Positions 32,510 through 41,145 are shown, counted from the first letter of the stretch. The stretch is DNA of 64,000 bases from Actinomycetota bacterium (GCA_030645495.1 JAUSLV010000016.1:96380-160379); one strand, 5' to 3'. Notes: generated by a model from the sequence alone, not told the origin. A program made the numbers and translations.

Positions 32510-33457
32510 TCAGGCCGGCTGGCGGCGGCGGCGGCCGGCGAACACCAGGCCGGTGCCGAGGGCAGCGAATGCCGTGGCGGTGACGAGCAGCGGTGTGGGC
32601 GACGAGCCGACCACCGGGTCGGGAACTGCGGCGCCGCTCTCACCCGTGCCGGAGCTGAGGCTCACCGGCACCGTACCCGACCTTAGCAAGACGTCCCAGA
32701 GTGCTTGGACGAAGACAACGGTCAAGACCACGCAGTCGGGGTCGGAGATGCCGGAGTACTCATCGATGACCTCTTGGCCGCCGGCCAACGCGAGCAGCGC
32801 TGCAGCCAGGGCGGGGTCGTCGATCGTCGGGCAGGTGTCGGTAATGATATCGAACCCGAGTTCGTCCCATGCGGGCTGCACCTCTGCGGGAAGGGAGTTG
32901 CGGACCCTGTCGAAAACGGCACCGAAGAGCTCCTCGGGCGACGTAAACAGCGGGAAGGAGAGGTCGGCCGTCCAGGCGATGGACCAGACATCGGTGTGCG
33001 GGGCCTGGAGGAACAGGTCGATGCGGTACATGGCGCCGCTGGGAAGGAAGTCGTCGAACGCCGGTGCGATGTAGTAGCCGCCTCCCGGATACGGGAACAA
33101 GCCCGCCGGCGGGTTGTCGAGTGCCACGAGGAACGACGCCTCGTCGGTCCATGCCAGTTGGAGGATGCAGCTCACTTCGCTGGCACCGTCGATGAAGGTG
33201 ACCACGGGGATGATGCCATTGCCCACGTGCGGCACGGGCGTCGCGGATCCGGTGATCGTCTCGTCGAAGCTGATGAGGGCCTTGCTGAGCCCGAAGTCGG
33301 CGCTGCAGCTGCCCAGCGTGCTCGGGTCGATGTCGCCGGGCAAGGCCGGTGCCTGCTGCGGCGAGTGGGCCGGCGCGGCGTGGACGGGTGTGGCCGCGGC
33401 GAGCGGTGCCAGGGCGGCAGAAACGGTGAGACCGCCGGCGAAGTACTTCTTGAACAT
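32510..33457 (-). CDS. Exported protein with C-terminal membrane anchor
   Basis: A 315-residue protein with a signal peptide (MFKKYFAGGLTVSAALAPLA, cleavage near VHA/A), a globular domain of about 230 residues with several Cys, a short Ser/Gly/Pro stalk and a C-terminal helix (LLVTATAFAALGTGLVFAG) followed by RRRRQPA. The plan matches the exported anchored protein at 25.2 kb, but the globular domain differs. No sorting motif or catalytic signature is seen. It is presumably surface-exposed. Confidence 0.7.
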   Translation of the reverse strand: MFKKYFAGGLTVSAALAPLAAATPVHAAPAHSPQQAPALPGDIDPSTLGSCSADFGLSKALISFDETITGSATPVPHVGNGIIPVVTFIDGASEVSCILQLAWTDEASFLVALDNPPAGLFPYPGGGYYIAPAFDDFLPSGAMYRIDLFLQAPHTDVWSIAWTADLSFPLFTSPEELFGAVFDRVRNSLPAEVQPAWDELGFDIITDTCPTIDDPALAAALLALAGGQEVIDEYSGISDPDCVVLTVVFVQALWDVLLRSGTVPVSLSSGTGESGAAVPDPVVGSSPTPLLVTATAFAALGTGLVFAGRRRRQPA

Positions 33458-33569
33458 CTGCCGAACTCCTGTCGTCGAACAGCGGCGAGTTTACATGCTG
33501 CTTGGTGGAGCCCCGAACTGCCCGTCAGGTCCCCCAGCATGGCTACCCTCACCCTCTAGTCTCCTTGGC

Positions 33570-33665
33570 GGAGGTGTCCGGGTACCTGGTGGACTCCGCC
33601 GCCTTCAAAGCGGTTGGGACGAGCGATCCTCGTCCGGCGGGTTCGATTCCCGTCCACCTCCGCCA
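33570..33665 (+). tRNA. selC: Selenocysteine tRNA (anticodon TCA)
   Basis: A 96-nt tRNA with encoded CCA. Acceptor GGAGGTG/CACCTCC, D-arm around GTCC...GGAC, anticodon stem CCGC/GCGG with loop CTTCAAA (anticodon TCA, the same loop as E. coli selC), a long variable arm with a 7-bp stem GGACGAG/CTCGTCC, and T-loop GTTCGATTC. TCA anticodon, great length, long variable arm and extended acceptor-T stack all identify tRNA-Sec, which decodes UGA with SelB and a SECIS element. No selA, selB, selD or obvious selenoprotein lies in the window. Confidence 0.93.
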
Positions 33666-33669
33666 ACAC

Positions 33670-33701
33670 GGGTTCGCTCGCACCGTCCTACGCGCGAGCC
33701 C
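33670..33701 (+). terminator. Weak hairpin after tRNA-Sec
   Basis: GGGTTCGC at 33670-33677 can pair with GCGAGCCC at 33694-33701 (one G-T pair) around a 16-nt loop. It begins 5 nt after the tRNA CCA and ends just before the stop of the convergent gene, so it could serve both. Confidence 0.35.
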
Positions 33702-33702
33702 C

Positions 33703-34176
33703 TCAGGGCATGCGGCGTACCATCGACACCTGGTCGTCGCTCAAGCGGTGGCCGTCCTTGTAGTGCAGCTCGTGGCGGATCGTGCCGTCGGATCGCCACT
33801 TGCGGATCGCCGGAGTGCCGTCCTTGCCGTCGCTGCGCTTGCCCGCCCAGTAGCGCTCCTCGTAGTGCACCCGGCCGTCGGCGAAGAAGCCGCGCGCGGC
33901 GGCGGTGGTGGCCCCCGGATCGTGCAGCAGACCGTGGGTGTAGAACAGCTCGTACTTCAGCCGGCCGTTGGGCCGGAAGCGGCGGTACGCCGGGTGGTGG
34001 CGCCCGGGGTTGTTCAGCTGGCCGTCCTTGTACCACGCAACGTAGGCGATGTAGTCGCCGTCGTGGCGGCGCACACGACCGGTGAAGGTGGTGGGGATCT
34101 CCGCCTCGGCGTGGATGTCGAGCGTGGTGATCACTCGGAAGGACATCGAGTTCGGGACGAGGTCGATCAGTTCCAT
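33703..34176 (-). CDS. MORN/YwqK-type repeat protein
   Basis: A 157-residue protein with repeated short beta-hairpin units: WYKDGQLNNPG, RFRPNGRLKYELFY, FFADGRVHYEERYW, KWRSDGTIRHELHYKDG. The pattern x-x-x-G-x-x-x-x-x-x-x-Y/W is that of MORN/YwqK antitoxin-like repeats. ATG 34176 (MELIDLVPNS) is preferred; the longer frame has no support. The role is unknown; YwqK-like proteins can protect from a toxin, but no toxin gene is adjacent. Confidence 0.55.
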   Translation of the reverse strand: MELIDLVPNSMSFRVITTLDIHAEAEIPTTFTGRVRRHDGDYIAYVAWYKDGQLNNPGRHHPAYRRFRPNGRLKYELFYTHGLLHDPGATTAAARGFFADGRVHYEERYWAGKRSDGKDGTPAIRKWRSDGTIRHELHYKDGHRLSDDQVSMVRRMP

Positions 34177-34300
34177 GTTCGACCAGTATCGCCTATCTGC
34201 GACCTCTGGTCCGCCACGGAGAGCGATCGGGCCGATGCTCGCGCACACCCCGCGCACTATCATCGGCGATCAGCGGAACGCAAGCACGAGAGAAGGCGTG

Positions 34301-34903
34301 ATGACCGAGGTCCCCAGCTCCCCCGAACAGAACCCCGAGCCGTCGGTGGTGATCGACTCGAACGCCACGGTGAAGAAGTCGCGCCTGCCGATCTTCGCCG
34401 CTGCCGCTGTCGTGGTGGCGCTGGTGGCGTTCACGGTCGTGTACTTCGTCACCAACGACACCGAGGACTACAAACCCGGCCCGGTGGCAACCGGGGTGCT
34501 GCGCAGCTTGGAGACCTCGGGCGCCGAGATCGAGCTGACCAGCGACCAACTGCGCTGCATCGACGACGCCGGCAAGGGGATCGACCCGGCCACGTTCGAC
34601 GACCCCGACTGGCAGCCGCTCGACGACACCAGCGACGCGGACATGGCGGCGTTCGTCGGCACGATGATGGACGACTGCCTCACGCAGACCAACCGCATCG
34701 ATGCCTACGCCAGTTCGTTCGTGGCCGACGGCAGCGGCACTCCTGAAGCATCAAAGTGTGCAGCGGAGAAGATGGACGAGGCGATCATGTCGGCCGGTGG
34801 CTACACCGTCCTCCTCAGCGAGGGTCAGGATGCGCTGTTGGCCGTCATCTTCGGCCTGATGGGTGCCATGGCCGAGTGCGGCATCAGCATGATGGGCGAC
34901 TGA
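34301..34903 (+). CDS. Single-span membrane protein of unknown function
   Basis: A 200-residue protein: acidic/Pro-rich N-terminal 26 residues, Lys-Lys-Ser-Arg, one membrane helix (PIFAAAAVVVALVAFTVVYF), then an extracytoplasmic helical domain with four cysteines that could form two disulfides. The ATG is preceded by GAGAAGG. N-terminal cytoplasmic tail plus one helix and a small external domain resembles many uncharacterised actinobacterial envelope proteins. It is convergent with the sigma factor gene. Confidence 0.65.
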   Translation: MTEVPSSPEQNPEPSVVIDSNATVKKSRLPIFAAAAVVVALVAFTVVYFVTNDTEDYKPGPVATGVLRSLETSGAEIELTSDQLRCIDDAGKGIDPATFDDPDWQPLDDTSDADMAAFVGTMMDDCLTQTNRIDAYASSFVADGSGTPEASKCAAEKMDEAIMSAGGYTVLLSEGQDALLAVIFGLMGAMAECGISMMGD

Positions 34904-34928
34904 CCTCGCCGCAAGCGGGGGCGAACGG

Positions 34929-35864
34929 TCAGACGGCGAGCAGGTCGCGGGCGCCGGTGTCGCTGCTGGGGTGACGCAGCTTGCTCATCGCCCGGGCCTC
35001 GATCTGGCGGATGCGCTCGCGAGTGAGGTTGAAGTGCTCGCCCACTTCCTCCAGCGTGCGCGGCTCGCCACGATCGAGCCCGAAGCGCAGCTTGAGGATC
35101 TCGCGCTCGCGCTCGTCGAGCGGGGCCAGCAGGCGGGCGATCTCGTCGGGCAGCAGCGCGGTGGCAGCCACCTCGAACGGCGATTCGGCCGAGCGATCTT
35201 CCACCACATCGCCCAGCTCGGCGTCGCCGTCCTCGCGCAGCGGCTCGCTGAGCGACAGGGGTTCGGCCGCGAAGCGCAACGCCTCGGTGACCTTGTCTTC
35301 TGGCATTTCGACTTCTTTGGCCAGCTCGCTGAGCGTGGCCGGGCGACCGAGCTTCAGCTCGAGGCGGCTGCGCGCCTTCTGCAGACGGGCCAGCGTGTCG
35401 CCGGCGTGCACTGGCAGGCGGATCGTGCGGCCCGTGTTCGCGATGCCGCGGGTGATGGCCTGGCGGATCCACCACGTGGCATAGGTGGAGAACTTGAAGC
35501 CCTTGCGCCAGTCGAACTTCTCGACGGCGTGCATCAGCCCGAGGTTGCCCTCCTGAATGAGGTCGAGCAGCGGCAGGCCACTGGCCTGGTACTTCTTGGC
35601 GATCGACACCACGAGGCGCAGGTTGGACTGCACGAACGCGCGCTCGGCGTCTTCGCCCTCGCGGGCCGCACGGCGCAGTTCGCGCTTCTTGGCGGCCGTG
35701 AGGTCGGTGGCGGTGTCGAGTTCGGCGATGGCGGCCTTGCCGCTCTCGATCTGCTTGGCGAGGCGCACCTCGTCGTCCTTGGTGAGCAGCGAATACTGGC
35801 CGATGTCGGTCAGATACAGGCGGACCAGGTCCTCTTCGTCCCGTTCCACGCGATCTTTCGCCAC
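34929..35864 (-). CDS. RNA polymerase sigma-70 factor (group 1/2)
   Basis: A 311-residue sigma factor with regions 1.2 to 4.2. LVRLYLTDIGQYSLLTKDDE is region 1.2, NLRLVVSIAKKYQASGLPLL then DLIQEGNLGLMHAVEKFDW is region 2.1-2.2, FKFSTYATWWIRQAITRGIA is 2.3-2.4, region 3 follows, and EEVGEHFNLTRERIRQIEAR is 4.2. The GTG start at 35864 is fixed by GAGGAG 5 nt upstream. It lacks the long region 1.1 of major sigmas, so it is either a short primary sigma or a group 2 factor (HrdB/SigB-like). The sequence cannot decide between these. Confidence 0.92.
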   Translation of the reverse strand: MAKDRVERDEEDLVRLYLTDIGQYSLLTKDDEVRLAKQIESGKAAIAELDTATDLTAAKKRELRRAAREGEDAERAFVQSNLRLVVSIAKKYQASGLPLLDLIQEGNLGLMHAVEKFDWRKGFKFSTYATWWIRQAITRGIANTGRTIRLPVHAGDTLARLQKARSRLELKLGRPATLSELAKEVEMPEDKVTEALRFAAEPLSLSEPLREDGDAELGDVVEDRSAESPFEVAATALLPDEIARLLAPLDEREREILKLRFGLDRGEPRTLEEVGEHFNLTRERIRQIEARAMSKLRHPSSDTGARDLLAV

Positions 35865-36027
35865 GATTGCTCCTCGAACTGAACGGTGCCCGGGCCGGAT
35901 TCCCGACCCCCCTGAATGGCATGACGATACCCACGCCGTCAAGCGTCTCCCACCCCGTGCACAGATTCACAAGCGCAAGATTTGAGATTGCTCGCGGGGG
36001 TGAAATGCAGTGGTTAGCGTTGATCTC

Positions 36028-36843
36028 ATGTCGAATCCGCTGATGAACGAGAAGGCCGCAGCTCAGGCCGCCCGCGCCGGCTGGGGTGCCCCCGATCTCT
36101 CCACCCGGGCCACGCCCATCGCCCCGATCACCGACGGCCCGATCAGTTCGTGGCGTCCGCGTGTGATGACCGTCGGCGGCACGGCCACGGCCACCGGCGT
36201 GCTGCTGGTGCTGCTGCTGGCGACGGCCACCGTCGGCTGGATCATGGCGCCCACCAGCGACAGCAAGGTCGACGGGGTGATGGGCATCGCCATCGGCGCG
36301 GTGATCGCCGGCTTCGTCTGCGCCATTGTGTTGCGCTTCAAGCCCACGTTGGCCCCGGTGCTGGCCCCGATCTACGCCTTGGCGGAGGGCTTCTTTCTCG
36401 GCGTCATCTCGCGGGTCTACGACGACCGGTACAACGGCATCGTCATGCAGGCCGTCGGCGCCACGCTGGGTGTGTTCGCCGTGATGCTCTTGCTCTACAA
36501 GTCGCGCATCCTCAAGGTCACCGAGCGGTTCAAGCGGATCGTGGTCACCGCCGCCATGGGTCTGATGTTGTTCTACGCCGTGTCGTTCGTGATCGGCCTG
36601 TTCACCGGCTTCAGCTCGATCAGCTTCTTCAACTCGGCCAGCCCGATGGGCATCCTGTTCAGCGTGTTCGCCGCGGGCCTCGCGGCGATGATGCTGGCGG
36701 TCGACTTCGACCTCATCGAGAAGGGTGCGAAGGCCGGTTGGCCCAAGGGTATGGAGTGGTACGCCGCGTTCGGCCTGGTGGCCACGCTCGTGTGGCTGTA
36801 CCTCGAGATCCTGCGCCTGCTCAGCAAACTCCAACGGCGCTGA
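36028..36843 (+). CDS. Bax inhibitor-1/YccA-like membrane protein
   Basis: A 271-residue integral membrane protein with seven hydrophobic helices after a 45-residue cytoplasmic N terminus. The order and blocks (YALAEGFFLGVISRVYDDRY, LLFYAVSFVIGLF, MEWYAAFGLVATLVWLYLEI) match the actinobacterial Bax1-I family, with conserved acidic residues in the last helices (Asp in AVDFDLIEKG). Relatives act as ion leak channels or stress-tolerance proteins. ATG 36028 is the start. It is divergent from the sigma gene; the 163-bp spacer must hold both promoters. Confidence 0.82.
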   Translation: MSNPLMNEKAAAQAARAGWGAPDLSTRATPIAPITDGPISSWRPRVMTVGGTATATGVLLVLLLATATVGWIMAPTSDSKVDGVMGIAIGAVIAGFVCAIVLRFKPTLAPVLAPIYALAEGFFLGVISRVYDDRYNGIVMQAVGATLGVFAVMLLLYKSRILKVTERFKRIVVTAAMGLMLFYAVSFVIGLFTGFSSISFFNSASPMGILFSVFAAGLAAMMLAVDFDLIEKGAKAGWPKGMEWYAAFGLVATLVWLYLEILRLLSKLQRR

Positions 36844-36867
36844 GCAGGCGCAGATCCGATCCAGAGG

Positions 36868-37866
36868 TCAGAGGTAGTAGCCCAGAATGTCGACGATGAA
36901 GTCGCACACGCCGCCGCCGCCGGCGATGACGGTGAGCTGACGGTTGCTGGAATTCAGCGTCAGCGTCACACCGTTGGCCACATTCTGGCCAGGAGACCAG
37001 TTGATGATCGACGCGTGAGCGGTCGTGTCGCCCTGGGGGTTGATCGCCAGGAACCCGCCAGCGGCGGTGTTGGTGACGGTGATGTTGGCGGAGATGGCCG
37101 ACGCTTGTGCCGGCACGAAGTCGGCGGTGACAACCGCACCGGTGGCCGTGTCGATCGAGTTGGCCACCGAGACCGAGCGGTTCGCCCCCGTGCTGAGCGG
37201 GCCATCAACGAAGCGCGAGTCGTACACGCGGGTGGGGGTGGTGGGGTGTAGCGAGCCGGCCTCGCCGGGGCCGGTGATGCGCCGCCACTTGGCCGAGGCC
37301 CCGCTGCTGTCGCCGGCGCAGAACCACAGGTCGCCGCCGTTCACCTTGAACTGGCCCGTGGTTCCACTGCCACCGATCGTGGGCGCTCCGTCGCCATAGT
37401 TCTCGGTCAGCTTCAGCGGAATCGGTCCGTCGAGCTTGGCGCCGATGCCGGTGTTGCTGGCTGCCCACAGGCCGATATCGTGCCCGCTGGTCTGCGAGCT
37501 GTCGGCGTATGCGGTGATGCACGACAGCGCCGCGTTGATGTTCACGAACGACGCGTCGTTGCTGACCGTGAACGCTCCGACCAACGGTGAGGAGCTCCAC
37601 GAAGCGTTGCCGGGCACCAACATGGTGGGGGACTCGGCAGCAAGCAATGAGTTGCCGATGAGGATGCTGCCGCCGTCAGTCGCTGCTGCCGGGTGGGCGA
37701 AGGCCAGGCCACCGGCCGCTGCGCCGACCGCGGCAGCACCGAGGCCGCGCAGCATGTTGCGTCGGTTGACCGGGGCTTCGGCCGCCACCTCCGTCTCCAG
37801 CTCATCGATGCGTGACTGCATCCGGCGCAAATCCGCCTTCAGCTCGTTGAGTTCCGAACGATCCAT
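36868..37866 (-). CDS. Tat-exported protein with coiled-coil head and beta domain
   Basis: A 332-residue protein. Residues 1-30 form a coiled coil (ELNELKADLRRMQSRIDELE), then a Tat signal (NRRNMLRGLG followed by an Ala/Gly-rich hydrophobic stretch and PAAATD). The mature part is beta-rich; its last 130 residues begin TRVYDSRFVDGPLS and end with ILGYYL, a domain seen repeatedly in exported actinobacterial and Chloroflexi proteins. The start is supported by GGGGAGA 7 nt upstream. A coiled coil before a twin-arginine signal is unusual. Function unknown. Confidence 0.68.
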   Translation of the reverse strand: MDRSELNELKADLRRMQSRIDELETEVAAEAPVNRRNMLRGLGAAAVGAAAGGLAFAHPAAATDGGSILIGNSLLAAESPTMLVPGNASWSSSPLVGAFTVSNDASFVNINAALSCITAYADSSQTSGHDIGLWAASNTGIGAKLDGPIPLKLTENYGDGAPTIGGSGTTGQFKVNGGDLWFCAGDSSGASAKWRRITGPGEAGSLHPTTPTRVYDSRFVDGPLSTGANRSVSVANSIDTATGAVVTADFVPAQASAISANITVTNTAAGGFLAINPQGDTTAHASIINWSPGQNVANGVTLTLNSSNRQLTVIAGGGGVCDFIVDILGYYL

Positions 37867-37936
37867 GACTGTTCTCCCCTTCTTCTCTCGGTTGCTTTGC
37901 TGTGACGTTAGTACCTTTCTCGTCACGAGGGAATCC

Positions 37937-38497
37937 TCAGATACGGCGATTGCGCAACAGGTTGAACCGGCGCCGCAGCGGGCTGGGGATCCACGCGTCA
38001 CGGTCGATGCCGATCACATGCACATCGGTCAACGCGCCGTCCACCAGCATCCGCTCACGCAGCACTCCAAGTCGTTGCGCGGGTCCGCGACGGAGGCCCG
38101 ATTCGAACGAGTGCACGTTGTGCTCGAACGAGTGGGCGTACAGCCAGCGGATCGGCCACTCGCCGAACGCCCACTCGGTGAAGGCCATCAGCCCCTCCAT
38201 CACCAGGCCAGAGCCACGATGCTCAGGACCCGCATAGAGCGAGAACCAGCCGTGACCGGCCCGCAGGTCGAGGTCGTGGAGCTGCAGGTAGCCGACGACG
38301 ACGCCCGTGTCGCGGCCTTCGACGACCATGATCTGCTGCGTTTGCTTCCACAGCGCCGGCTCGTAGCCGGCCAGTGAGGGCATTTCGCCTCGGTAGCGCC
38401 ATGTGAGGGCGGTGGCTGGGTCGTTCTCGATCTCGTACAGTCGCAGATAGTCCGCAGGCAGTACGGGGCGCAGATGAATACGGGCGGTGGTGATCAC
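37937..38497 (-). CDS. GNAT acetyltransferase, RimJ/RimL type
   Basis: A 186-residue protein. TTARIHLRPVLPADYLRLYE is the usual RimJ/L N terminus, GYLQLHDLDLRAGHGWFSLY the central strands, and AGPEHRGSGLVMEGLMAF the acetyl-CoA loop. The GTG start overlaps the stop of the preceding gene (GTGA). It likely acetylates an alpha-amine of a protein or small molecule. It is last in a four-gene string (UbiB kinase, ferritin-like, two GNATs). Confidence 0.8.
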   Translation of the reverse strand: MITTARIHLRPVLPADYLRLYEIENDPATALTWRYRGEMPSLAGYEPALWKQTQQIMVVEGRDTGVVVGYLQLHDLDLRAGHGWFSLYAGPEHRGSGLVMEGLMAFTEWAFGEWPIRWLYAHSFEHNVHSFESGLRRGPAQRLGVLRERMLVDGALTDVHVIGIDRDAWIPSPLRRRFNLLRNRRI

Positions 38498-39036
38498 GGT
38501 GCCATCGCTTCCAGCGTCTGGGCATTCCAGGCATCGAGCCGCTCTCGGCTGAGCACAGAGATGGTGCGTGTCTCGAGTGTGCCGCCGACCAGGGCGAACC
38601 TGGGGTACGTGACCTCCACCTCGAACAGGTCGGCCATCTCGCCCAAGATCTGCGGGTCGCCCTCGAAGCGCTCGTGGTACAAGCGACGGATCGTTGCACC
38701 CTTGAACGCGGCGTTCACGATCGCCGGAGCGAACGCGCGGGCCAATGCCTGCGCACTCTCGTCGGGCAGCGCGAAGTACTCGAGCGTGCCGGTGCCCGAC
38801 GTGCCGGCATCGGTGAGGATCGCGCAGGCGACTGGCTGCAGGCCACCGTTGTACACGATCACGCCGGCGGCGATCGCCTGCGTGCTGGCGAGCACATGGG
38901 CCGGCTCGAGCCCTCCCTTGCTGAAACGCCACCACCGTGGGTCGACCCTGGTGACCAGTTCGTACACGAACGGTATGTCGCTGGCGCTCGCCAGCCGCCA
39001 GCCTGCCGCCGCGTCCGATTCTTGTTCGTTCGTCAT
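38494..39036 (-). CDS. GNAT-like protein
   Basis: A 180-residue protein opening with GWRLASASDIPFVYELVTRV, the standard first strand and helix of GNAT proteins. Central strands AAGVIVYNGGLQPVACAILT and TGTLEYFALPDESAQALARA follow, but the Q/R-x-x-G-x-G/A loop is not recognisable. It overlaps both neighbours by 4 nt (ATGA upstream, GTGA downstream). It may be a divergent partner of the next acetyltransferase. Confidence 0.6.
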   Translation of the reverse strand: MTNEQESDAAAGWRLASASDIPFVYELVTRVDPRWWRFSKGGLEPAHVLASTQAIAAGVIVYNGGLQPVACAILTDAGTSGTGTLEYFALPDESAQALARAFAPAIVNAAFKGATIRRLYHERFEGDPQILGEMADLFEVEVTYPRFALVGGTLETRTISVLSRERLDAWNAQTLEAMAP

Positions 39037-39497
39037 CCATGCGCTCCAAATTCGTGGAGGGCCATATCGCCCGCCAGCATGTCCTCGATCAGATCGCGGG
39101 TGATCAGGGTCAACACTCGCGTCGTCGGCCCGTCCACGCGTGGATCGGTCGCCTGCAGGTGGGCCGTCACGTCGGCCGACAACCGCTGGTAGATCGCGCC
39201 GTACACGCATGCCAGGCGTTCGGCCGTGGTGGCGGTGGCCCGCGCGCTGGCTACCAGTTGCTGCGCCTCGGCGTCGGCGGGCACGGTGAGCGCCGCGGTG
39301 TCGACCTCGTCGATCTCGGGCAGGCGGGCGGCGATCAGGTCGGCGTGCCACGCGTGGTGATGGCAGTGCGCGGCGAACATCGGTTGCAGGTGGGCTTCGG
39401 GCGTGTCGGTCGCCCAGCCAGCCAGCACCTCGAACAGCTGCAGCTCGAGCCACCGTTGATGGCCGAGGCGGCGAGCGTTCTCCAACATGTCGAGCAC
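39033..39497 (-). CDS. Ferritin-like four-helix protein (putative)
   Basis: A 154-residue, largely helical protein. RWLELQLFEVLAGWA then AHCHHHAWHADLIAARL place Glu and several His at positions expected for a di-iron ferritin-like site, and later helices (VYGAIYQRL, LIEDMLAGDMAL) contain more acidic residues. The GTG start follows 11 nt after the UbiB-like gene in direction of transcription. Metal binding is plausible but not shown. Confidence 0.55.
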   Translation of the reverse strand: MLDMLENARRLGHQRWLELQLFEVLAGWATDTPEAHLQPMFAAHCHHHAWHADLIAARLPEIDEVDTAALTVPADAEAQQLVASARATATTAERLACVYGAIYQRLSADVTAHLQATDPRVDGPTTRVLTLITRDLIEDMLAGDMALHEFGAHG

Positions 39498-39508
39498 GGT
39501 GGGCGAGC

Positions 39509-40864
39509 CTAGTTGTGGTCGCGCCACGCTCGCTCGGCCACACCCATCGGTGTCGCCGCAGGCGCGTCGTGCAGGTACTCGAGCAGCATCGCCCGCCATG
39601 GCGCTTCCGCGCCCAGCTTGCCCAGGATCGCGCTCACGCCCCACACCACCCGGTCGAGGATCACGAAGCTGACCGGCATGTTCAGCCGCTCGATCACCTC
39701 GGCATGCGGGCCCTTCACGTCGATGATCGTGGCCATCGCGTCCTTCACCGTGTCGCGGGTGAACGCGAACCGATCGCTGAGGTAGGGCAGGTACGGCGTG
39801 CTGACGTACTGGTACACCGCCTCCGCGGGCAGGCCGTGGCCAGGCGCGAGGAACCCGACGTTCTCCATCGTGCGCACCAGCCGCTCGGGGTCGCGGTGCA
39901 CCACGATCGCCTCCACACTGGGCTGCAGCTCCTCCCAGGTGCCCGGCGCGAAGCGCTTCACCAACCCGAAGTCGAGGAACGTCACGTCGCCGTGGCGGTT
40001 GAACAGGTAATTGCCCGGGTGCGGGTCGCCGTTGAATGCCCGCAAGTGGTGGATCGAGTACTGCGCGAACCGCCAGATGCTCTCCGCGGCGTGCTGGCGG
40101 GCGGTCGGCCCGGCCGTGGCCAGGAACTCGTCGAAGCGCAGGCCATCCACCCACTCGCTGGTGAGCACTCTGCCGGTGCTGGTGGCCGCGTCGATCGCCG
40201 GGATGCTCACGTGCGGGTGGCCGGCGAAGTGGGTGGCGAACTCGGTCTGGTTGGCCGCCTCCAGCCGGTAGTCCAGTTCATCGAGCATGCGCTCGCGCAG
40301 TTCGTTCACCAGCGCTCTGTGGTCCAGCCCCTTCAGCGCGAACGCGCCCACCAGCCGGTACAGACCCTCGGTGTTGGCCAGGTCGGCCTCGATCGCGTCG
40401 CCCACGCCCGGGTATTGCACCTTCACCGCCACGTCGCGCCCGTCGCGGGTGACGGCGCGGTGCACCTGGCCCACGCTGGCGGCGGCGATCGGCACCGGCT
40501 GCCAGTCGAGGAACACCTGCGCGGGGTCGGCGCCCAGCTCGCCACGAACGACGGCCGCCGCAGCGGAGGGCGCCATCGGTGGTGCGTCGGCCTGCAATGA
40601 CGACAACGCCTGCTGGGCCGATGGCGGCAGGGCTTCGACGATGAAGCTGAGCATCTGCCCGAACTTCATCAGCGCACCCTTCATGTTGCCCAACTCGCGT
40701 GCCACGTCCTGCGACGTGCGGATCGCGAACCGCTCGTCGAGCTCGGCCTTGCGGGTGCTGCCGGCCATCGTGCGGCGGCCGCGGTGCACCACGAAGCGCA
40801 CGGCGTTGCGCACGGTCAGCCGCCACACGCGGATGGTGCGGCGCAGGCGAACCGACCGGCTCAC
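39509..40864 (-). CDS. ABC1/UbiB-family atypical kinase
   Basis: A 451-residue protein of the AarF/UbiB family. The family-specific KxGQ motif is MKFGQMLSF, the nucleotide-binding Lys lies in VAVKVQYPG, the catalytic loop is FNGDPHPGNYLF and the metal loop VTFLDFGLV. The Ala-rich loop appears as AAASVGQVHRA. UbiB proteins are ATPases linked to quinone lipid metabolism; in actinobacteria the role is open. The GTG start at 40864 lies 8 nt after the DksA-like gene, so it is probably cotranscribed with it. Confidence 0.88.
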   Translation of the reverse strand: MSRSVRLRRTIRVWRLTVRNAVRFVVHRGRRTMAGSTRKAELDERFAIRTSQDVARELGNMKGALMKFGQMLSFIVEALPPSAQQALSSLQADAPPMAPSAAAAVVRGELGADPAQVFLDWQPVPIAAASVGQVHRAVTRDGRDVAVKVQYPGVGDAIEADLANTEGLYRLVGAFALKGLDHRALVNELRERMLDELDYRLEAANQTEFATHFAGHPHVSIPAIDAATSTGRVLTSEWVDGLRFDEFLATAGPTARQHAAESIWRFAQYSIHHLRAFNGDPHPGNYLFNRHGDVTFLDFGLVKRFAPGTWEELQPSVEAIVVHRDPERLVRTMENVGFLAPGHGLPAEAVYQYVSTPYLPYLSDRFAFTRDTVKDAMATIIDVKGPHAEVIERLNMPVSFVILDRVVWGVSAILGKLGAEAPWRAMLLEYLHDAPAATPMGVAERAWRDHN

Positions 40865-40872
40865 GCGCCGGT

Positions 40873-41079
40873 TCAGTGCTCGGCGCGGCGGGCGGTGGGG
40901 TGCTGCACGAGCAGCGCAGCGGGTAGCGCCTCGCCGGTGACCTCGTCGGTCCAGTAGGTGCCGGCATCCAGCCGGGCCAGGGCAACTTCCACCCCGGCCA
41001 GCTCGTGTTCGATCGAGTCGAGGTCGAGCACGGTGTGCTCGGCGGGTTCCGCAGGGGCGGGCACGGTCTCGTCGCTCAT
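40873..41079 (-). CDS. DksA/TraR-like protein lacking zinc-finger cysteines
   Basis: A 68-residue protein. ELAGVEVALARLDAGTYW then TDEVTGEALPAALL matches the DksA/TraR C-terminal pattern E-L-x-x-V-E-x-A-L-x-R-L-D-x-G-T-Y-G-x-C-x-x-C-G-E-x-I-P, but the cysteines are replaced by Asp and Thr, and the second pair is missing. Cys-free short forms are known in actinobacteria. It may bind RNA polymerase or act only as a helical adaptor. It begins the operon with the UbiB gene. Confidence 0.7.
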   Translation of the reverse strand: MSDETVPAPAEPAEHTVLDLDSIEHELAGVEVALARLDAGTYWTDEVTGEALPAALLVQHPTARRAEH

Positions 41080-41145
41080 GGCCGCTCAGGTTAGCCCGTT
41101 GCCAACTGTTCATTCCCGGCGTGCAAGATCTGCGGGGCAATGGCG

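Noticed and set aside
34904..34928. Possible terminator between the convergent membrane protein and sigma factor genes
   Set aside because: CCGC/GCGG-type pairing is short and imperfect with no T run; too weak to call.
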